From assembly GCA_016702415.1 (NCBI GenBank), contig JADJEA010000025.1, forward strand, positions 160,060 to 224,059: 64,000 nucleotides of DNA, read 5' to 3'. Shown piece by piece: positions 1 to 9,108 of the stretch. Under the pieces are notes generated by a model that was not told where the DNA came from, did not search any database, and worked only from the letters and a program-made list of their open reading frames with translations. A program made the position numbers and the translations under genes. The first letter of the stretch is position 1; every line of letters begins with the position of its first letter. The DNA is from Nostocoides sp. GTDB taxonomy: Bacteria > Actinomycetota > Actinomycetes > Actinomycetales > Dermatophilaceae.

Positions 1-194
1 CAAGGCAACCGAGACGGACGCCTATCGCTGATGACGTCGCTCCCGTCGACACGGCCAGGTCCGCCGCGCCGGACCGACAGCGACACCAATGGGTATGCCG
101 ACCCCCTCCCCCGCACATCCGCCCAGGTCAGCGGCCCGCGGCCAGGCAGCCAGCAACAAAGGTGTAGCCGAGGGTCCGCGAACCGCCGCGCCGG
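1..194. other. Left-edge non-coding stretch
   Basis: GC-rich sequence before the stop of the EF-G-like gene. No reading frame here resembles a known protein. One copy of the GTATGCC heptamer recurrent in the window is present near base 92. It may be the end of a gene lying outside the window, but nothing supports that. Confidence 0.4.
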
Positions 195-2279
195 TCAGGG
201 GGTCATGAGCTCCCGGGCGAGAGCGTTGGGCATGTAGTCGTAGCGGACGAACTCCCGGGTGAAGGTGCCGGTGCCGTGCGAGACCGAGCGCAGGTCGATG
301 GGGTAGCGGGCGAGTTCGTGCTGCGGGACCTCGGCGCGCACCGTGGTGAAGCCGTCGGTCTCGCCCGGCTCGGTCCCATGGACCTGGCCACGCCGGCCGC
401 GCAGGTCGGCCATGACGGCGCCGACATGGTCGTCCATGACTGTGACCGTGATGACGTCGATGGGCTCGAGCATCGACACGGTCGACTCGTTGGCGGCTTC
501 GCGCAGGGCGAGGGAGGCGGCAGTCTGGAACGCCATGTCGGAGGAGTCGACGGAGTGGGCCTTGCCGTCATACAGCGTGACCCGGACGTCGACGCAGGGA
601 TAGCCGGCGAGGACGCCCTTCTCGAGCTGATTGCGCGCACCCTTCTCCACCGAGGGGATGAACTGGCGCGGCACGGCCCCACCGACGACCTTGTCGACGA
701 ACTCGATGCCGGCCCCGCGCTCAAGGGGCTCGATCTGGATCTTGACGACGGCGTACTGGCCATGGCCGCCGGACTGCTTGACCAGTCGGCCCTGGACGTC
801 GCAGGCGCGAACGAAGGTCTCGCGCAACGAGGTCTTCATGGGTTCGGCCTCGACGTTGACGTTGTAACGGTCCTTGAGGCGGGCCAGGAGGTCGTCGACG
901 TGGGCCGGACCGAGCGCCCACAGCACGAGTTGGTGCGTCTCGACGTTGTGCTCGAGCCGCATGGTGACATCCTCGGCAACCAGCCGCTGCAAGGCGGTCG
1001 CGAGTTTGTCCTCATCGGCCTTCGACGATGCGTGGATCGCGACGGGCAGGAGCGGCTCGGGGAGCAGCCAGGGCTGGACGAGCGCCGGCCGCTCCGGGGT
1101 CGAGAGCGTGTCGGAGGTCTCGGCGTGGGCCACCTTGGTGACCCAGACGAGTTCGCCGGCAATGGCTCCGGTCCGGGGCAGGGACTCCTCACCGGCGAGT
1201 GTCGAGACGTGCCCGACCCGGTCGGCGTCGGAATCGTGATCCTCGTGCCCGGCCATCGGACGGCCCGCGAAATGCTCGAGGTGGCCGGACACATGCAGCG
1301 CCTGATCGGGGGCCAGTGAACCGGAGAAGATGCGCACCAGGGACAGCCGGCCGATGTACTGGTCACTGGTGGTCCGGATCACCTCGGCGACGAGAGGGCC
1401 GGCGGGGTCGCACGTGATTGCGCCGAAGTCGCCGCCCTCAGGTGTCGTCACCTCGGGCATCCAGGAGTCGGCGGGTGACGGGAAGCCCGACTCGAACAGC
1501 CGCATCAGCTCGGACACCCCGACGCCGCTGGCCCAGTGGGTCGGCACGATCGGGAAGAACCGGGCGGTGGCGATGGCCAAGCGCAGGTCCTCGCGCAGCG
1601 CGTCGGCGTCGAGTTCCTCGCCACCGAGATAGCGATCGAGCATCGTCTCGTCCTCGGACTCCTCGATGATCGCCTCGACGACCCCGCCGCGCAGGTCCTC
1701 GATCGTGTCGCTCTGGTCCTGATCCGGAGTCCCGGTGACCGTGCCGTCCGGGCCATGGACTTCGCGGCCAAGGAGGTCAAGGAGACCGGTGACCTTGTCA
1801 CCTTCGAGGATGGGGACCTGCAATGGCTGGGCCTCGCCGAACGCCTTGCGGCAGGCCTCGACGATGCTCGCGTAGTCGTCGCGCGTCTGCTCGAGCTTCG
1901 TCAGGGCGACGGCGCGCGGCATACCGACAGCGGCGCACTCGCGCCAGAGCATCCGGGTCGCCTCGTCCACGGACGCGCCGGCGGCAACGACGAAGAGGGC
2001 GGCATCGGCGGCGCGCAGCCCCGCGCGGACCTCACCGACGAAGTCCTGCGCTCCGGGGGTGTCGACGAGATTGACGAGAAGGTCGCCGTGACCGATCGCC
2101 GACATCCGCATCGATGTCGACGCACCGCCGTCGTCCTTGCGCCGGCCCGCCGCCTCACCGAAGACGAGCCGGTCGAAGAGGGTGCTCTTTCCGCCACCGC
2201 TCGGCCCCACCAGGACGACATTCCGGATCTGACCGGGGGAGGTCGGGACGGGGAGGGCGGCACCGGTGGGACGACTCAT
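195..2279 (-). CDS. Elongation factor G-like protein (EF-G2 type)
   Basis: A translational GTPase of the EF-G2 class found beside canonical EF-G in mycobacteria and other actinobacteria; its cellular role is not settled. The 694-residue protein has a P-loop GPSGGGKST at about residues 25-33, a G3 motif DTPG near 73, and TKLE where canonical factors have NKxD. Domains II to V follow, including the C-terminal EF-G IV/V region. The start at 2279 (MSRPTG) is chosen because AAGGTGG lies five bases before it; the longer in-frame start 57 bases upstream has no such site. The altered G4 motif and lack of neighbouring ribosomal-protein genes argue against it being the main fusA. Confidence 0.9.
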   Translation of the reverse strand: MSRPTGAALPVPTSPGQIRNVVLVGPSGGGKSTLFDRLVFGEAAGRRKDDGGASTSMRMSAIGHGDLLVNLVDTPGAQDFVGEVRAGLRAADAALFVVAAGASVDEATRMLWRECAAVGMPRAVALTKLEQTRDDYASIVEACRKAFGEAQPLQVPILEGDKVTGLLDLLGREVHGPDGTVTGTPDQDQSDTIEDLRGGVVEAIIEESEDETMLDRYLGGEELDADALREDLRLAIATARFFPIVPTHWASGVGVSELMRLFESGFPSPADSWMPEVTTPEGGDFGAITCDPAGPLVAEVIRTTSDQYIGRLSLVRIFSGSLAPDQALHVSGHLEHFAGRPMAGHEDHDSDADRVGHVSTLAGEESLPRTGAIAGELVWVTKVAHAETSDTLSTPERPALVQPWLLPEPLLPVAIHASSKADEDKLATALQRLVAEDVTMRLEHNVETHQLVLWALGPAHVDDLLARLKDRYNVNVEAEPMKTSLRETFVRACDVQGRLVKQSGGHGQYAVVKIQIEPLERGAGIEFVDKVVGGAVPRQFIPSVEKGARNQLEKGVLAGYPCVDVRVTLYDGKAHSVDSSDMAFQTAASLALREAANESTVSMLEPIDVITVTVMDDHVGAVMADLRGRRGQVHGTEPGETDGFTTVRAEVPQHELARYPIDLRSVSHGTGTFTREFVRYDYMPNALARELMTP

Positions 2280-2434
2280 GCGGTCCACCTTAACTACTCT
2301 CCTGCCGCCTGCGTGGTATGGCCCGATGAGGTCCAAGCTCGGCTCCCCCAGGCCCCTTCACCCGGCTGCCCCCGGCCCCTCGACGCCGCCCCATCCCACC
2401 CCCGAGGAGCGGCAGCGTGTGAGATCGTGTGCCC

Positions 2435-2725
2435 ATGGGCAATATGGTCTGGCGCGTGCTCGGCACGGGAGCAGCGGTCGTGGCCGGGATCGTCGCAAAC
2501 AAGTCGGTCACCACGATCTGGCAGAAGGCGGGCAAGGACAGCACCGTCGACCCGCAGAACCCGCACACCCCGGTCGGTGAGGCGCTCGCGCTGGCGGTCC
2601 TCAGCGCCGCGGCAGCCGCCATGGCCCGGACGTTGTTCACGCGCAAGGCCGCCGCCTACTACGAGCAGTCGGCCGGGCATCTGCCTCAGCCGCTCTTGGA
2701 CAAGGAGCAGGCCCGCCAGGCCTGA
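2435..2725 (+). CDS. DUF4235 membrane protein
   Basis: Small protein of 96 residues matching the actinobacterial DUF4235 pattern: an N-terminal hydrophobic helix (about residues 5-22), a central charged part containing Trp-Gln-Lys-Ala and Asp-Pro-Gln-Asn-Pro, and a second Ala-rich helix (about 48-66) followed by a short polar tail. Function unknown; probably a small inner-membrane protein. Starts at 2429 (GTG) or 2435 (ATG) are both possible; the ATG is preferred without a strong ribosome-binding site. It is divergent from the EF-G-like gene and convergent with the molybdopterin enzyme. Confidence 0.8.
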   Translation: MGNMVWRVLGTGAAVVAGIVANKSVTTIWQKAGKDSTVDPQNPHTPVGEALALAVLSAAAAAMARTLFTRKAAAYYEQSAGHLPQPLLDKEQARQA

Positions 2726-2748
2726 TCAACCCGGCCGGCGGGTGAAAC

Positions 2749-5082
2749 TCATCCCCGCCCCCAGCCAGCCTCACACGAGGCGCAACGACACCCTTTCCCC
2801 ACCGGCGTCAGGCGCGCGGGGACGAACTTGTGCCAGGGGGTCCCGGCATACGGATCACGGTCCTCGGTCCGCGTGAGGGCATTGGGGGCGACACCCGTCA
2901 CGACCCGCTCCCCGTCCTCCAGATGATCCAGACCGAAGCCGTTGGGGAGAGCGATGTGCCCATCCTGGCGCCCGTCGTCGATGCTCACCCGTGTGGTCGC
3001 CGACCCCGCCGGAGTCTCCAGGACGACCTCGTCTCCGGGCGCAAGGCCGAGCTTGTCCGCGTCATTCGGCGAGATCCGCAACGGGCCGTCCTCCTCGCGG
3101 CGGCGCCACTCGGGATCGCGGATGATCGTGTTCGCGGTGAACGCCCGCCGCTCGCCGGCGGAGAGGACGAAGGGCCACTCTTCCGTGGGTCCAGGCGGCG
3201 CGGTGGTCGCCAAGGCGCGGACATCGCCGAGCAGTTCCGGTATGCCGAGGTGCACCTTGCCGTCATCGGTCCGGATCCGACTCCACACCGCCGCCTCCGG
3301 GTCGGCCGAGTCGTCGGCGAAGACCACCCCGGTGGGACCGGCGAGGATCGCGTCGAAGAGCGCGTCACCAGACGAATGCCCGGCCGCGGCAACGGATCTC
3401 GGGTTCGCCCGCAGGGCGAGTTGCGACGCTCCCCAGAGCAGGGCCGCGCTCGCCAGTCCGTCGGGGAGGGTGGGGCCGAGCGCGCGGTAGAGCAGGACCG
3501 GAGCGAGCGCCGCCAGCGTCGGGTCGGCCATGGTCGCCATCAGGAAGGCAGCGGCGAACTGGGGCCGTCCCTGCCGCGCCGCCTCGGCGAGCCGGACCAC
3601 CACATCGGAGTCGAGCACTCCCGACGCCTCGACCAGCCGGGCATGGATCTCGGCCTCCTCCAAGGGCCCGTCAGGGGCCGCCAGCACCGGCGGTCGCAGG
3701 TGAAAGACGTTGTGCGGGAACTCGAAGTTGAAGAAGGTCGCCTCGGGCTTCTCGAACTGCGTGGGCGCCGGGAGGACATAGTCCGCCACTCGCGCGGTCT
3801 CGGTCATCGCGACATCGATGACGACGAGGAGGTCGAGCGCGCTCAACGCCTCGCTCATCCGGCGCGAGTCGGCCAGGCTGTGCGCCGGGTTGGCCGACTC
3901 CACCACCATGGCCCGGAAGCGCTTGGGATGATCGGCGAGGATTTCGTCCGGGATGGCATTGCATGGGACCAGCCCGGCCAGCACCGGCGCACCGGTGACC
4001 GGGGTGACGATCGCGTCGAGAGAGTTGTCCTTGCGCGCGGTGGCGAGGGGAACCAGCGATGCGGGGACATACGCGGTCCCCGGCCTCGCGAGATTGCCGG
4101 TCAGCAGCCAGAGGAGCTTCTCCAGATAGCTGACCAGCGTCGAGTGGTGGTTCATCTGCACGCCCAGGTCCTCGAAGACGGCGACGCTCGCGGCGGCGGC
4201 GATGCGGCATACGGTCTCGCGGACAAGGGTTTCGGGGACGCCGGCGATGTCGCAATAGGCGCCGACGTCGACGCCGCCGAACGTCTCCCGGATCGCCTCG
4301 AGGCCGACGGCGTGCGCGGCCAGCCACGCCTCATCCGTCAACCCGTCCTGGACGAGGATGGCGACCATCGCGGCCAATAGCCACGCATCCCGGCCGGGCC
4401 GCACCGCCAGGTGGACGTCGGCGATCTCGGCGGTCTCGGTGCGCCGCGGGTCGATGACGACGAGGGTGCGGGCCGGGTCGCGGGAGATCTCGCGCAGGAC
4501 CGTTCGCGCGTGCGGGAACCCGTGCGACTGCCAGGGGTTCTTTCCGAGGAACACGGCGACCTCCGCGTGGGCGAGATCGCTGCGCACTACCGCGGCACCG
4601 AGGAGGTTCGCGTTCACCCAGAACTCACCGGTCTTTTCCTGGGCGAGAGCGCTGGACCGAAACCGCATGCCGTATGCCGCGAGGGTCGCCCGGGCGTATC
4701 CCCCACCGAGGTGATTCCCCTGCCCGCCGCCGCCGTAGTAGAGGATGCTCTCGCCCCCGTGGCTGGCGCCGATCTCCTTCAGCCGCGCGGAAATCTCCCC
4801 GATGGCGACCTCCCAGGACACCTCCTCGAAGGTCCCGTCGTCGCGACGGCGCTGCGGCCGAAGGACGCGTTCGGCTCGGCCGTTTTGATAGCGATCCAAT
4901 CTCAGGGCCTTCTCACACGTATAGCCCCGCGACCCCGGATGGCGCTTGTCGCCGCGGATCTTGACGAGGTCGCGGCCCGCGGGCCCCCCAAGCGTGACCT
5001 CCACCCCGCAATTGCACTCGCAGAGGATGCAGGCGGTGGGCCGCCACGCGGATGCCGTAGGTGGCGCGGGACTCGTCGTCAT
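2749..5082 (-). CDS. Molybdopterin oxidoreductase (bis-MGD family)
   Basis: A 777-residue enzyme of the molybdopterin oxidoreductase (formate dehydrogenase/nitrate reductase/BisC) superfamily, expected to bind Mo-bis-MGD and one 4Fe-4S cluster in the cytoplasm. The N-terminal cluster motif CILCECNCGV with a further Cys in YTCEKALR (about residues 18-57) is visible, then the long catalytic domain, and a C-terminal molydopterin-dinucleotide-binding beta-barrel (ISPNDADKLGLAPGDEV near 665). The C-terminus is Cys-rich (CRCASC), which could hold another metal. No Tat signal is visible. It lies 39 bases downstream of hutI on the same strand, so it could use a hut-pathway product such as formate; that is inference. 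RBS AGGA lies upstream of ATG 5082. Confidence 0.85.
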   Translation of the reverse strand: MTTSPAPPTASAWRPTACILCECNCGVEVTLGGPAGRDLVKIRGDKRHPGSRGYTCEKALRLDRYQNGRAERVLRPQRRRDDGTFEEVSWEVAIGEISARLKEIGASHGGESILYYGGGGQGNHLGGGYARATLAAYGMRFRSSALAQEKTGEFWVNANLLGAAVVRSDLAHAEVAVFLGKNPWQSHGFPHARTVLREISRDPARTLVVIDPRRTETAEIADVHLAVRPGRDAWLLAAMVAILVQDGLTDEAWLAAHAVGLEAIRETFGGVDVGAYCDIAGVPETLVRETVCRIAAAASVAVFEDLGVQMNHHSTLVSYLEKLLWLLTGNLARPGTAYVPASLVPLATARKDNSLDAIVTPVTGAPVLAGLVPCNAIPDEILADHPKRFRAMVVESANPAHSLADSRRMSEALSALDLLVVIDVAMTETARVADYVLPAPTQFEKPEATFFNFEFPHNVFHLRPPVLAAPDGPLEEAEIHARLVEASGVLDSDVVVRLAEAARQGRPQFAAAFLMATMADPTLAALAPVLLYRALGPTLPDGLASAALLWGASQLALRANPRSVAAAGHSSGDALFDAILAGPTGVVFADDSADPEAAVWSRIRTDDGKVHLGIPELLGDVRALATTAPPGPTEEWPFVLSAGERRAFTANTIIRDPEWRRREEDGPLRISPNDADKLGLAPGDEVVLETPAGSATTRVSIDDGRQDGHIALPNGFGLDHLEDGERVVTGVAPNALTRTEDRDPYAGTPWHKFVPARLTPVGKGCRCASCEAGWGRG

Positions 5083-5121
5083 GGAGACGAATCCTGCCAG
5101 CCGCAGGTGAGTTCCCGCCGG

Positions 5122-6393
5122 TCAACCCCACAGAGGCGCGGCGAGGGGGACGCCGGGCCGATACGCGAGGTGGAGATGACTCGGGGCGTCGAGGACCGTC
5201 AGTCGCGCGGGCAATCCGACCGAGATCCGGCCGATATCGCTGCGCCGCAATGAGGTCGCCGCGCCGACCGTGGCCGCGAGCAACGCCTCGGCCGGGGACA
5301 TCCGCAGCTCGCGGACGGCCAGCGCGATGACGAATGGCATCGACGAGGTGAAGCATGTCCCCGGATTGCAGTCGGTCGCCAGCGCGACCGTCGCCCCCGA
5401 GTCGAGGAGTCTGCGGGCGTCCGGATAGGGCATCCGGGTCGAGAACTCCACTCCGGGAAGGAGAGTCGCCACCGTGTCGGACCCGGCCAATGCGGCAACA
5501 TCGGCGTCATCGAGGAAGGTGCAGTGGTCGACGCTCGCGGCACCGAGGTCGACGGCGAGCCGGACGCCGGGCCCATGGCTGAGCTGGTTGCCGTGGACCC
5601 GCGGGAGAAGCCCCGCGCGCACGCCCGCCTCGAGGATGACTCGGGCCTCGTCGGCATCGAAGGCATGCGGGGACGCGGGCTCACAGAAGACGTCGATCCA
5701 CCGGGCCAGCGGCGCGCAGGCGGCGAGCATCGCACCGGCGACGAGATCGACATACGCCGCTCTGTCGGAACGAAACTCGGCCGGCACGACGTGGCCGCCC
5801 AGAAAGGTCGTCTCGTCGGTCACCTCCCGGGCAAGGGCGAGGAGGCGGGTCTCGGTGGCGATGTCGAGCCCGTAGCCGGACTTGATTTCGACCGTCGCGC
5901 TCCCCTGCGCCCGAAGCTCGGCGACTCGCGCCGCCAGCAGGGTGCGCAACTCGTCGTCGGTGGCGCACCGGGTGGCCCCGACGGTCGTGGCGATCCCGCC
6001 CCCGTCGTACCTCTCCCCGGTCATCCGCGCGGCGAACTCCGCCGACCGGTCCCCGGCGAAGACGAGATGGGTGTGCGAGTCGACGAAGGCGGGGATCACC
6101 GCTCGCCCACCCACGGACACCCGGCGATCGACCGCGGGGGCCTGCCCGCTGGGCCCGATCCACCGGACGACGCCGCCGTCGATGACCACCGCCGCCCCAT
6201 GCCGTATGCCGAGTGCCTCCTCCGCGCTTCCCTCCGGTCCCGTGCTCCCCTCCGCTCCCGCGCTCCCCTCCGCTCCCGCGCAGGTCACCAGCTCGCCGAT
6301 GTCGTCGACCAGGACCGCACCCCCGGCCAACTCACCCTCAACCGGCGCGCCCGCCGTCGACGGACCCCCCGACCCCGTTGGCCCCAGACTCAT
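5122..6393 (-). CDS. hutI: Imidazolonepropionase
   Basis: Hydrolyses 4-imidazolone-5-propanoate to N-formimidoyl-L-glutamate, third step of histidine breakdown. The 423-residue amidohydrolase shows the metal-binding HTHLVF motif after VIPAFVDS, the substrate-loop KSGYGLD, and the distal ATDCNPGT metal/active-site motif, as in HutI. The start is uncertain: an ATG at 6423 overlaps the end of hutF by 20 bases, whereas the one at 6393 follows it by 10 bases; I use 6393. The N-terminus holds three 6-residue repeats (AGAEGS type) from an 18-bp minisatellite. Last gene of the M20 hydrolase-hutF-hutI unit. Confidence 0.92.
   Translation of the reverse strand: MSLGPTGSGGPSTAGAPVEGELAGGAVLVDDIGELVTCAGAEGSAGAEGSTGPEGSAEEALGIRHGAAVVIDGGVVRWIGPSGQAPAVDRRVSVGGRAVIPAFVDSHTHLVFAGDRSAEFAARMTGERYDGGGIATTVGATRCATDDELRTLLAARVAELRAQGSATVEIKSGYGLDIATETRLLALAREVTDETTFLGGHVVPAEFRSDRAAYVDLVAGAMLAACAPLARWIDVFCEPASPHAFDADEARVILEAGVRAGLLPRVHGNQLSHGPGVRLAVDLGAASVDHCTFLDDADVAALAGSDTVATLLPGVEFSTRMPYPDARRLLDSGATVALATDCNPGTCFTSSMPFVIALAVRELRMSPAEALLAATVGAATSLRRSDIGRISVGLPARLTVLDAPSHLHLAYRPGVPLAAPLWG
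6226..6279. repeat. 18-bp minisatellite inside hutI
   Basis: Three head-to-tail copies of an 18-bp unit; the last two are identical (6244-6261 and 6262-6279) and the first differs at a few positions. It stays in frame and encodes Ala/Gly/Glu/Ser-rich hexapeptides near the HutI N-terminus, outside the catalytic core. Confidence 0.85.
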
Positions 6394-6403
6394 GAGTCGT
6401 GGG

Positions 6404-7726
6404 TCACGATCGCCGGATCTCATCGAACGCGTCGGCGAGGAGGTGACCGGCGTCGCCGAGGCGGTGGTGGCCGTCGGCGGCGATCAGTTCGCCCGCGACG
6501 ACGGTGGCGGCAATGTCGGAGGAGGTCGCGGCATACCCGATCTGATAAGGACGGGCACCCGCGGTGCGCGGCGAATCCCGTTTCACGACAACGAAGTCCG
6601 CGAGTGCGCCGACCTCGACCCGGCCCCCCTCGGGCCAGCCGAGCGCGCGATACCCATGGGCCGTCCCGATCGAATAGAGCTGCGGGATGGTGAACCGGCC
6701 GCGTTCGCCGGTGATCAGGCGCTCGTGCATCTCCAGCCCGCGCAATTCCTCGAACGGATCGACCATCGCGTGCTGGTCGGAGCCGATGCACAAAGAGACC
6801 CCCGCGTCGGCGAGCGCCCGGGACGGCCCGATGCCGTCGGCGAGGTCGCGTTCGGTCGTGGGGCAGATGCAGGCCGACGCCCCGGCCCGGCCGAGCAGCC
6901 GGATGTCGACATCGTCGACGTGTGTGGCGTGGACCGCGGTGAAGCGCGGCCCGAGCAGGCCGGCCTCGGCGAAAACCTGTGTCGGGCTGCGTCCGTAGTG
7001 GAGTTCGCACGCGGCGTTCTCGGCGAGTTGCTCGCTGACGTGGGCGTGGACGGGGCGCGAGCCGACGACCGACGCGAAGTCGTGCAGCGCCTCCCGCGGC
7101 ACGGCCCGAACGGAGTGCGCGGCGGCGCCGATGCGGATGGTCGCCTCGTCCCGCATCTGCGCGACCCGGTCGATCCACCGCGACACGTGACCGTCGCTGA
7201 AGCGCCGCTGCACCGGATCGAGGTCGAAGTGACCCCCTCCGGAGAGTCCGCCCTGGAGATAGCACGTGTCGAGCAGCGTCATCCGGATTCCGGCCTCGCG
7301 GGCCGCCGACATCAGGGCGTGCCCCATGGCGTTGGGGTCGGCATACGGCCGCCCATCGACGTCGTGGTGGAGATAGTGGAACTCCCCGACGACGGTGTAG
7401 CCGGCGCAGACCATCTCGACGAATACTGCTCGCGCAAGCCGGAAATAGGTCTCGGGGGTCAGGACCCGGGCGAGGGCGTACATCTGCTCGCGCCAGGTCC
7501 AGAAGTCCCCGATCCCGCCATGGGTGCGCGCCCGCAGACCGCGATGGAAGGCGTGGCTGTGGCCGTTGGCGAGACCGGCTCCGAGGACCCCGTCGAGGCG
7601 GATGTCGTCCTGGCCGGGCGTCGCTTTGGGCGTCACCGCGGTGATGATTCCGTCGTCGACCTCGATGCGGACCCGGTTGGCGGCACCGGTCGGCAGGATC
7701 GCCGTCGGCACCCAGTAGGTCCTCAT
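6404..7726 (-). CDS. hutF: Formimidoylglutamate deiminase
   Basis: Deaminates N-formimidoyl-L-glutamate to N-formyl-L-glutamate and ammonia, the branch of histidine degradation that bypasses formamide. This 440-residue amidohydrolase has the N-terminal metal motif [12 protein letters not shown], the FWTWREQMY signature typical of HutF, the central metal His in HAHVSEQ, and the C-terminal SDQH metal motif. The ATG at 7726 overlaps the stop of the upstream M20 hydrolase by four bases (ATGA), fixing the start and indicating translational coupling. hutI follows directly. Confidence 0.93.
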   Translation of the reverse strand: MRTYWVPTAILPTGAANRVRIEVDDGIITAVTPKATPGQDDIRLDGVLGAGLANGHSHAFHRGLRARTHGGIGDFWTWREQMYALARVLTPETYFRLARAVFVEMVCAGYTVVGEFHYLHHDVDGRPYADPNAMGHALMSAAREAGIRMTLLDTCYLQGGLSGGGHFDLDPVQRRFSDGHVSRWIDRVAQMRDEATIRIGAAAHSVRAVPREALHDFASVVGSRPVHAHVSEQLAENAACELHYGRSPTQVFAEAGLLGPRFTAVHATHVDDVDIRLLGRAGASACICPTTERDLADGIGPSRALADAGVSLCIGSDQHAMVDPFEELRGLEMHERLITGERGRFTIPQLYSIGTAHGYRALGWPEGGRVEVGALADFVVVKRDSPRTAGARPYQIGYAATSSDIAATVVAGELIAADGHHRLGDAGHLLADAFDEIRRS

Positions 7727-8940
7727 GCGCCAGCCCCTGTCAACTCGATCACGACGCCGGTCAAGGCATCGATGCCTCGGACGCAGTCTGCCGCATCGGC
7801 CTGTTCGGCGGGCGAATGCGAGACGCCGGTTGGGTTGCGGACGAAGAGCATCGCGCTCGGCACCCCCGCCTGGGTGAGGACGCCGGCGTCGTGCCCGGCC
7901 CCCGTGCCAAGGAGCGGTATGCCGCCCAGCCCCCTCGCGAGCCGCCCCGCCAGCGCGGGGTCGAAGGTCGTCACCGGAGTCCACGACTCCTCCCGCACCT
8001 CCCCGCCCGACTCCGCCGCCGTTGCCGTCACATCGCGTATGACGCCCCGAACCGCCTCCGGGTTGCTTCCCCGCGCGTCGAGCCAGGCGGTGGCGTGGCT
8101 GGCAATGGCATTGATACCCCCAGGCTCCACGACAACCTTGCCCACCGTGGCCAGGCATCCCCGACGCTCGGCGGAGCGACGGACTTCCTGGACGACCCCG
8201 GCGAGGGCGAGGAGGGCGTCGCGCCGGTCCTCCAGCCGCGTGGTCCCGGCGTGGTTGGCCTCACCGGGCAGGTCGACCCGCCAGCGCCCGTGCGGCCAGA
8301 TATCGGTGCCGACCGCCACCGGAGCATCGAGGTCGGCGAGGGCGCGCCCCTGCTCGACGTGGAGTTCGACATAGGTGCCGACGCGGCGCAGCGTCTCGGG
8401 ATCGGGGCCCATCGCGCCGGGATCCCGTCCCGCCGCCCGCATTGCCTCGGCCATGGTGATCCCGTCGGCGTCCGTCAGCGCCCGGGCGCGGTCGGGGTCG
8501 AGGAGGCCGGTGATCACCCGCGATCCGGCGAGGGCAATGCCGAAGCGGGCCCCCTCTTCGTCGACGAAGTTGACGATGCCGAGGGGCCGATCGGGAGTGA
8601 CGCCGCGCGCCCGGAGCGCGTCCACGGCAAGGAGGGCGCTGACGACACCGAGGGGACCGTCATACGCACCCCCGTCGGGAACGGAGTCGAGGTGACTCCC
8701 GAGGACGAGTCCGGGACCGTCCCGGTCCGGGTCTCCCCACCACGCCCACTGGTTGCCCATCCGGTCCTCGACCAGGTCGAGGCCACGCCGGGCCACTTCG
8801 CCGGCGAACCACTCGCGCAGGTCGTGATCGGACCGGCTCCACGCGAACCGCCGGTAGCCGCCGGTGCGGCCGTCCCGGCCGATGGGGGCCAGGTGAGCCC
8901 ACATCGCGGCGAAATCGGCCGACAGCCCTGTCCCGGTCAT
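7723..8940 (-). CDS. M20 amidohydrolase (allantoate/carbamoylase type)
   Basis: A 405-residue Zn-dependent M20-family hydrolase of the hydantoinase/carbamoylase (AllC, N-carbamoyl-amino-acid hydrolase) group. Metal and catalytic motifs are in place: GSHLDSVPDGGAYDG (about residues 74-88), VDEEGARFG, ELHVEQG, and the C-terminal SHSPAE. It is the first gene of the unit that ends in hutF and hutI and overlaps hutF by four bases. No hutG is visible nearby, so it may cleave N-formylglutamate to glutamate and formate; that is inference from context. The start MTGTGLS at 8940 has GGTGG and GGAG just upstream; an upstream in-frame start is less likely. A hut-type palindrome lies 55 bp upstream. Confidence 0.85.
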   Translation of the reverse strand: MTGTGLSADFAAMWAHLAPIGRDGRTGGYRRFAWSRSDHDLREWFAGEVARRGLDLVEDRMGNQWAWWGDPDRDGPGLVLGSHLDSVPDGGAYDGPLGVVSALLAVDALRARGVTPDRPLGIVNFVDEEGARFGIALAGSRVITGLLDPDRARALTDADGITMAEAMRAAGRDPGAMGPDPETLRRVGTYVELHVEQGRALADLDAPVAVGTDIWPHGRWRVDLPGEANHAGTTRLEDRRDALLALAGVVQEVRRSAERRGCLATVGKVVVEPGGINAIASHATAWLDARGSNPEAVRGVIRDVTATAAESGGEVREESWTPVTTFDPALAGRLARGLGGIPLLGTGAGHDAGVLTQAGVPSAMLFVRNPTGVSHSPAEQADAADCVRGIDALTGVVIELTGAGA

Positions 8941-9108
8941 GGCTCCATTCCACCAAAGTCGCGGGTCCGGACGGGCGCGCGTGGCCGGCCGGGTGTCTCG
9001 TGGACGAGACATCCGGCCTGGGCCGCCGCTGGCTGGGGCAGCCGCCTTGGTGGTGGTGGCGGTGGGCGGCGGCGGTGGTGGTGGTGGCGGCGGTGATGGC
9101 GGTGGCGG
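8941..9108. other. GGT/GGC-rich spacer between hutU and the M20 gene
   Basis: Between the stop of hutU and the start of the M20 gene. About 9044-9112 is made almost only of GGT and GGC triplets on the plus strand. It also holds the first hut palindrome. No gene is seen. Confidence 0.6.
8995..9010. promoter_or_regulatory. hut palindrome 1 (before M20-hutF-hutI)
   Basis: GTCTCGTGGACGAGAC: perfect 7-bp arms around a GG centre. It lies 55 bp upstream of the first gene of the M20-hutF-hutI unit, and two closely similar sites precede hutU and hutH. Proposed repressor or activator site of the hut genes; the regulator is not identified. Confidence 0.65.

Noticed and set aside
31..237. 68-residue frame at the left edge
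   Set aside because: No ribosome-binding site, overlaps the end of the EF-G-like gene and has low-complexity composition.
276..1319. Long open frames opposite the EF-G-like, molybdoenzyme, hut and operon genes
   Set aside because: High GC creates long antisense frames; composition is Arg/Gly/Pro-rich and none matches a family.
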